From contig NZ_CADESW010000005.1 in the NCBI RefSeq assembly GCF_902830275.1, positions 124,001 through 188,000 of the forward strand: DNA of 64,000 bases. The letters are read 5' to 3'. Source of the DNA: Burkholderia stagnalis. GTDB lineage: Bacteria > Pseudomonadota > Gammaproteobacteria > Burkholderiales > Burkholderiaceae. A program made the translations under genes and the position numbers. Below are positions 63,611-64,000 of the stretch, one piece after another. Numbering within the stretch: position 1 is the stretch's first letter; every line of letters starts with the position of its first letter. Under the pieces are notes generated by a model. That model was not told where the DNA came from and did not search any database. It saw only the letters and a program-made list of their open reading frames with translations.

Positions 63611-64000
63611 TCAATGCGTGCCCGCCTTCTTCATCAGCGCGTCCCGCGCATGCGCCGACAGCGTGGGGCTGATCGCGATCTGCTTGATGAGCGGCGCGTA
63701 GGCGACCGCCGCGAGCTTGTTCAACTGCGCGAGCAGGACGGTTTCGGGAATCGCCCCGAGATCGGTGGTCAGCCTGACGTTGTCGCTGGCCGTCAGGCAC
63801 GCGAAGTTGCCGTTGGTCGTGTAGATCCACAGGTACGGCGGGATGTGATCCGGCGCCAGCACGGATTTTTCGGTGATCAGATTCTGGCGCGTGATGGCCG
63901 GATTGTTGGCAGTGAGATCGGCCCATTGTGCGGTGTCCTGATCGTCGACGGTCGGCACGTCGCGCAGCGACGCGATCAGCAGCGTCGCGTCCTCGGTCGC
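63611..64000 (-). CDS. partial hypothetical protein, 5' end outside window
   Basis: The C-terminal 129 residues of a protein that continues beyond the window. It reads LLIASLRDVPTVDDQDTAQW, then LAPDHIPPYLWIYTTNGNFACL, ASDNVRLTTDLGAIPETVLL and ends DALMKKAGTH. It is mixed polar, with no membrane segment in the visible part. I do not recognise a family. Confidence 0.65.
   Translation of the reverse strand, partial: ATEDATLLIASLRDVPTVDDQDTAQWADLTANNPAITRQNLITEKSVLAPDHIPPYLWIYTTNGNFACLTASDNVRLTTDLGAIPETVLLAQLNKLAAVAYAPLIKQIAISPTLSAHARDALMKKAGTH

Overview
The window is very GC-rich, with overlapping ATGA/GTGA gene junctions, many ABC transporters, a Gram-negative porin, DUF2957 lipoproteins and urea-carboxylase-type nitrogen genes. 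This points to a beta-proteobacterium of the genus Burkholderia, most likely the B. cepacia complex. The accessory, catabolism-rich content suggests a secondary chromosome (inference). I saw no tRNA, rRNA, CRISPR array, complete insertion sequence or replication origin.

1-7.7 kb: a minus-strand catabolic operon. It holds an argininosuccinate-lyase homologue, an amino-acid ABC transporter (permease, ATPase, binding protein), two tandem NodB/PuuE-type deacetylases (one lacking the metal histidines) and an MmgE/PrpD dehydratase that runs off the window. A LysR regulator is divergent, across a perfect inverted repeat. 7.7-17.1 kb: a porin, then a minus-strand operon that couples a PotABCD/opine-type ABC importer to a three-subunit FAD/[2Fe-2S] amine or amino-acid dehydrogenase, with a divergent IclR regulator. 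17.3-22.5 kb: an orphan response regulator, small or unrecognised proteins, exported RidA and YbhB homologues, and a LasA-like M23 endopeptidase with a C-terminal SH3-like domain.

22.5-33.5 kb: a guanidine assimilation locus. Two guanidine-I (ykkC) riboswitches face away from each other. One leads to a substrate-binding protein. The other leads to two DUF1989 carboxyguanidine deiminase subunits, a urea/guanidine carboxylase, an allophanate hydrolase, and the ABC permease and ATPase that would complete the importer. The model is uptake, carboxylation of guanidine, deimination to allophanate, then hydrolysis to ammonia and CO2.

33.5-46.6 kb: a tyrosine recombinase, a TfoX-N protein, an exported unknown, an Agd3-like (CE18-type) polysaccharide deacetylase with a small exported partner, a hipBA toxin-antitoxin pair behind four operator-like palindromes spaced about 50 bp apart, and a surface cluster of two DUF2957 lipoproteins, an OmpW-like protein and a PraB-like protein. 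46.9-58 kb: a DHA2 drug-efflux pump, two GGDEF-EAL proteins (one with an MHYT sensor), an exported beta-propeller and a Gtr-like three-gene glycosylation cassette. 58-64 kb: gene remnants, a MarR regulator, a (GCCAAR)13 hexamer tract, a secreted S15 acyl-peptidase/esterase, a subtilisin-family protease and a truncated unknown gene. Two decayed gene pieces (a GntR/UTRA fragment and an enoyl-CoA hydratase tail) flank the Gtr cassette, consistent with rearrangement there.
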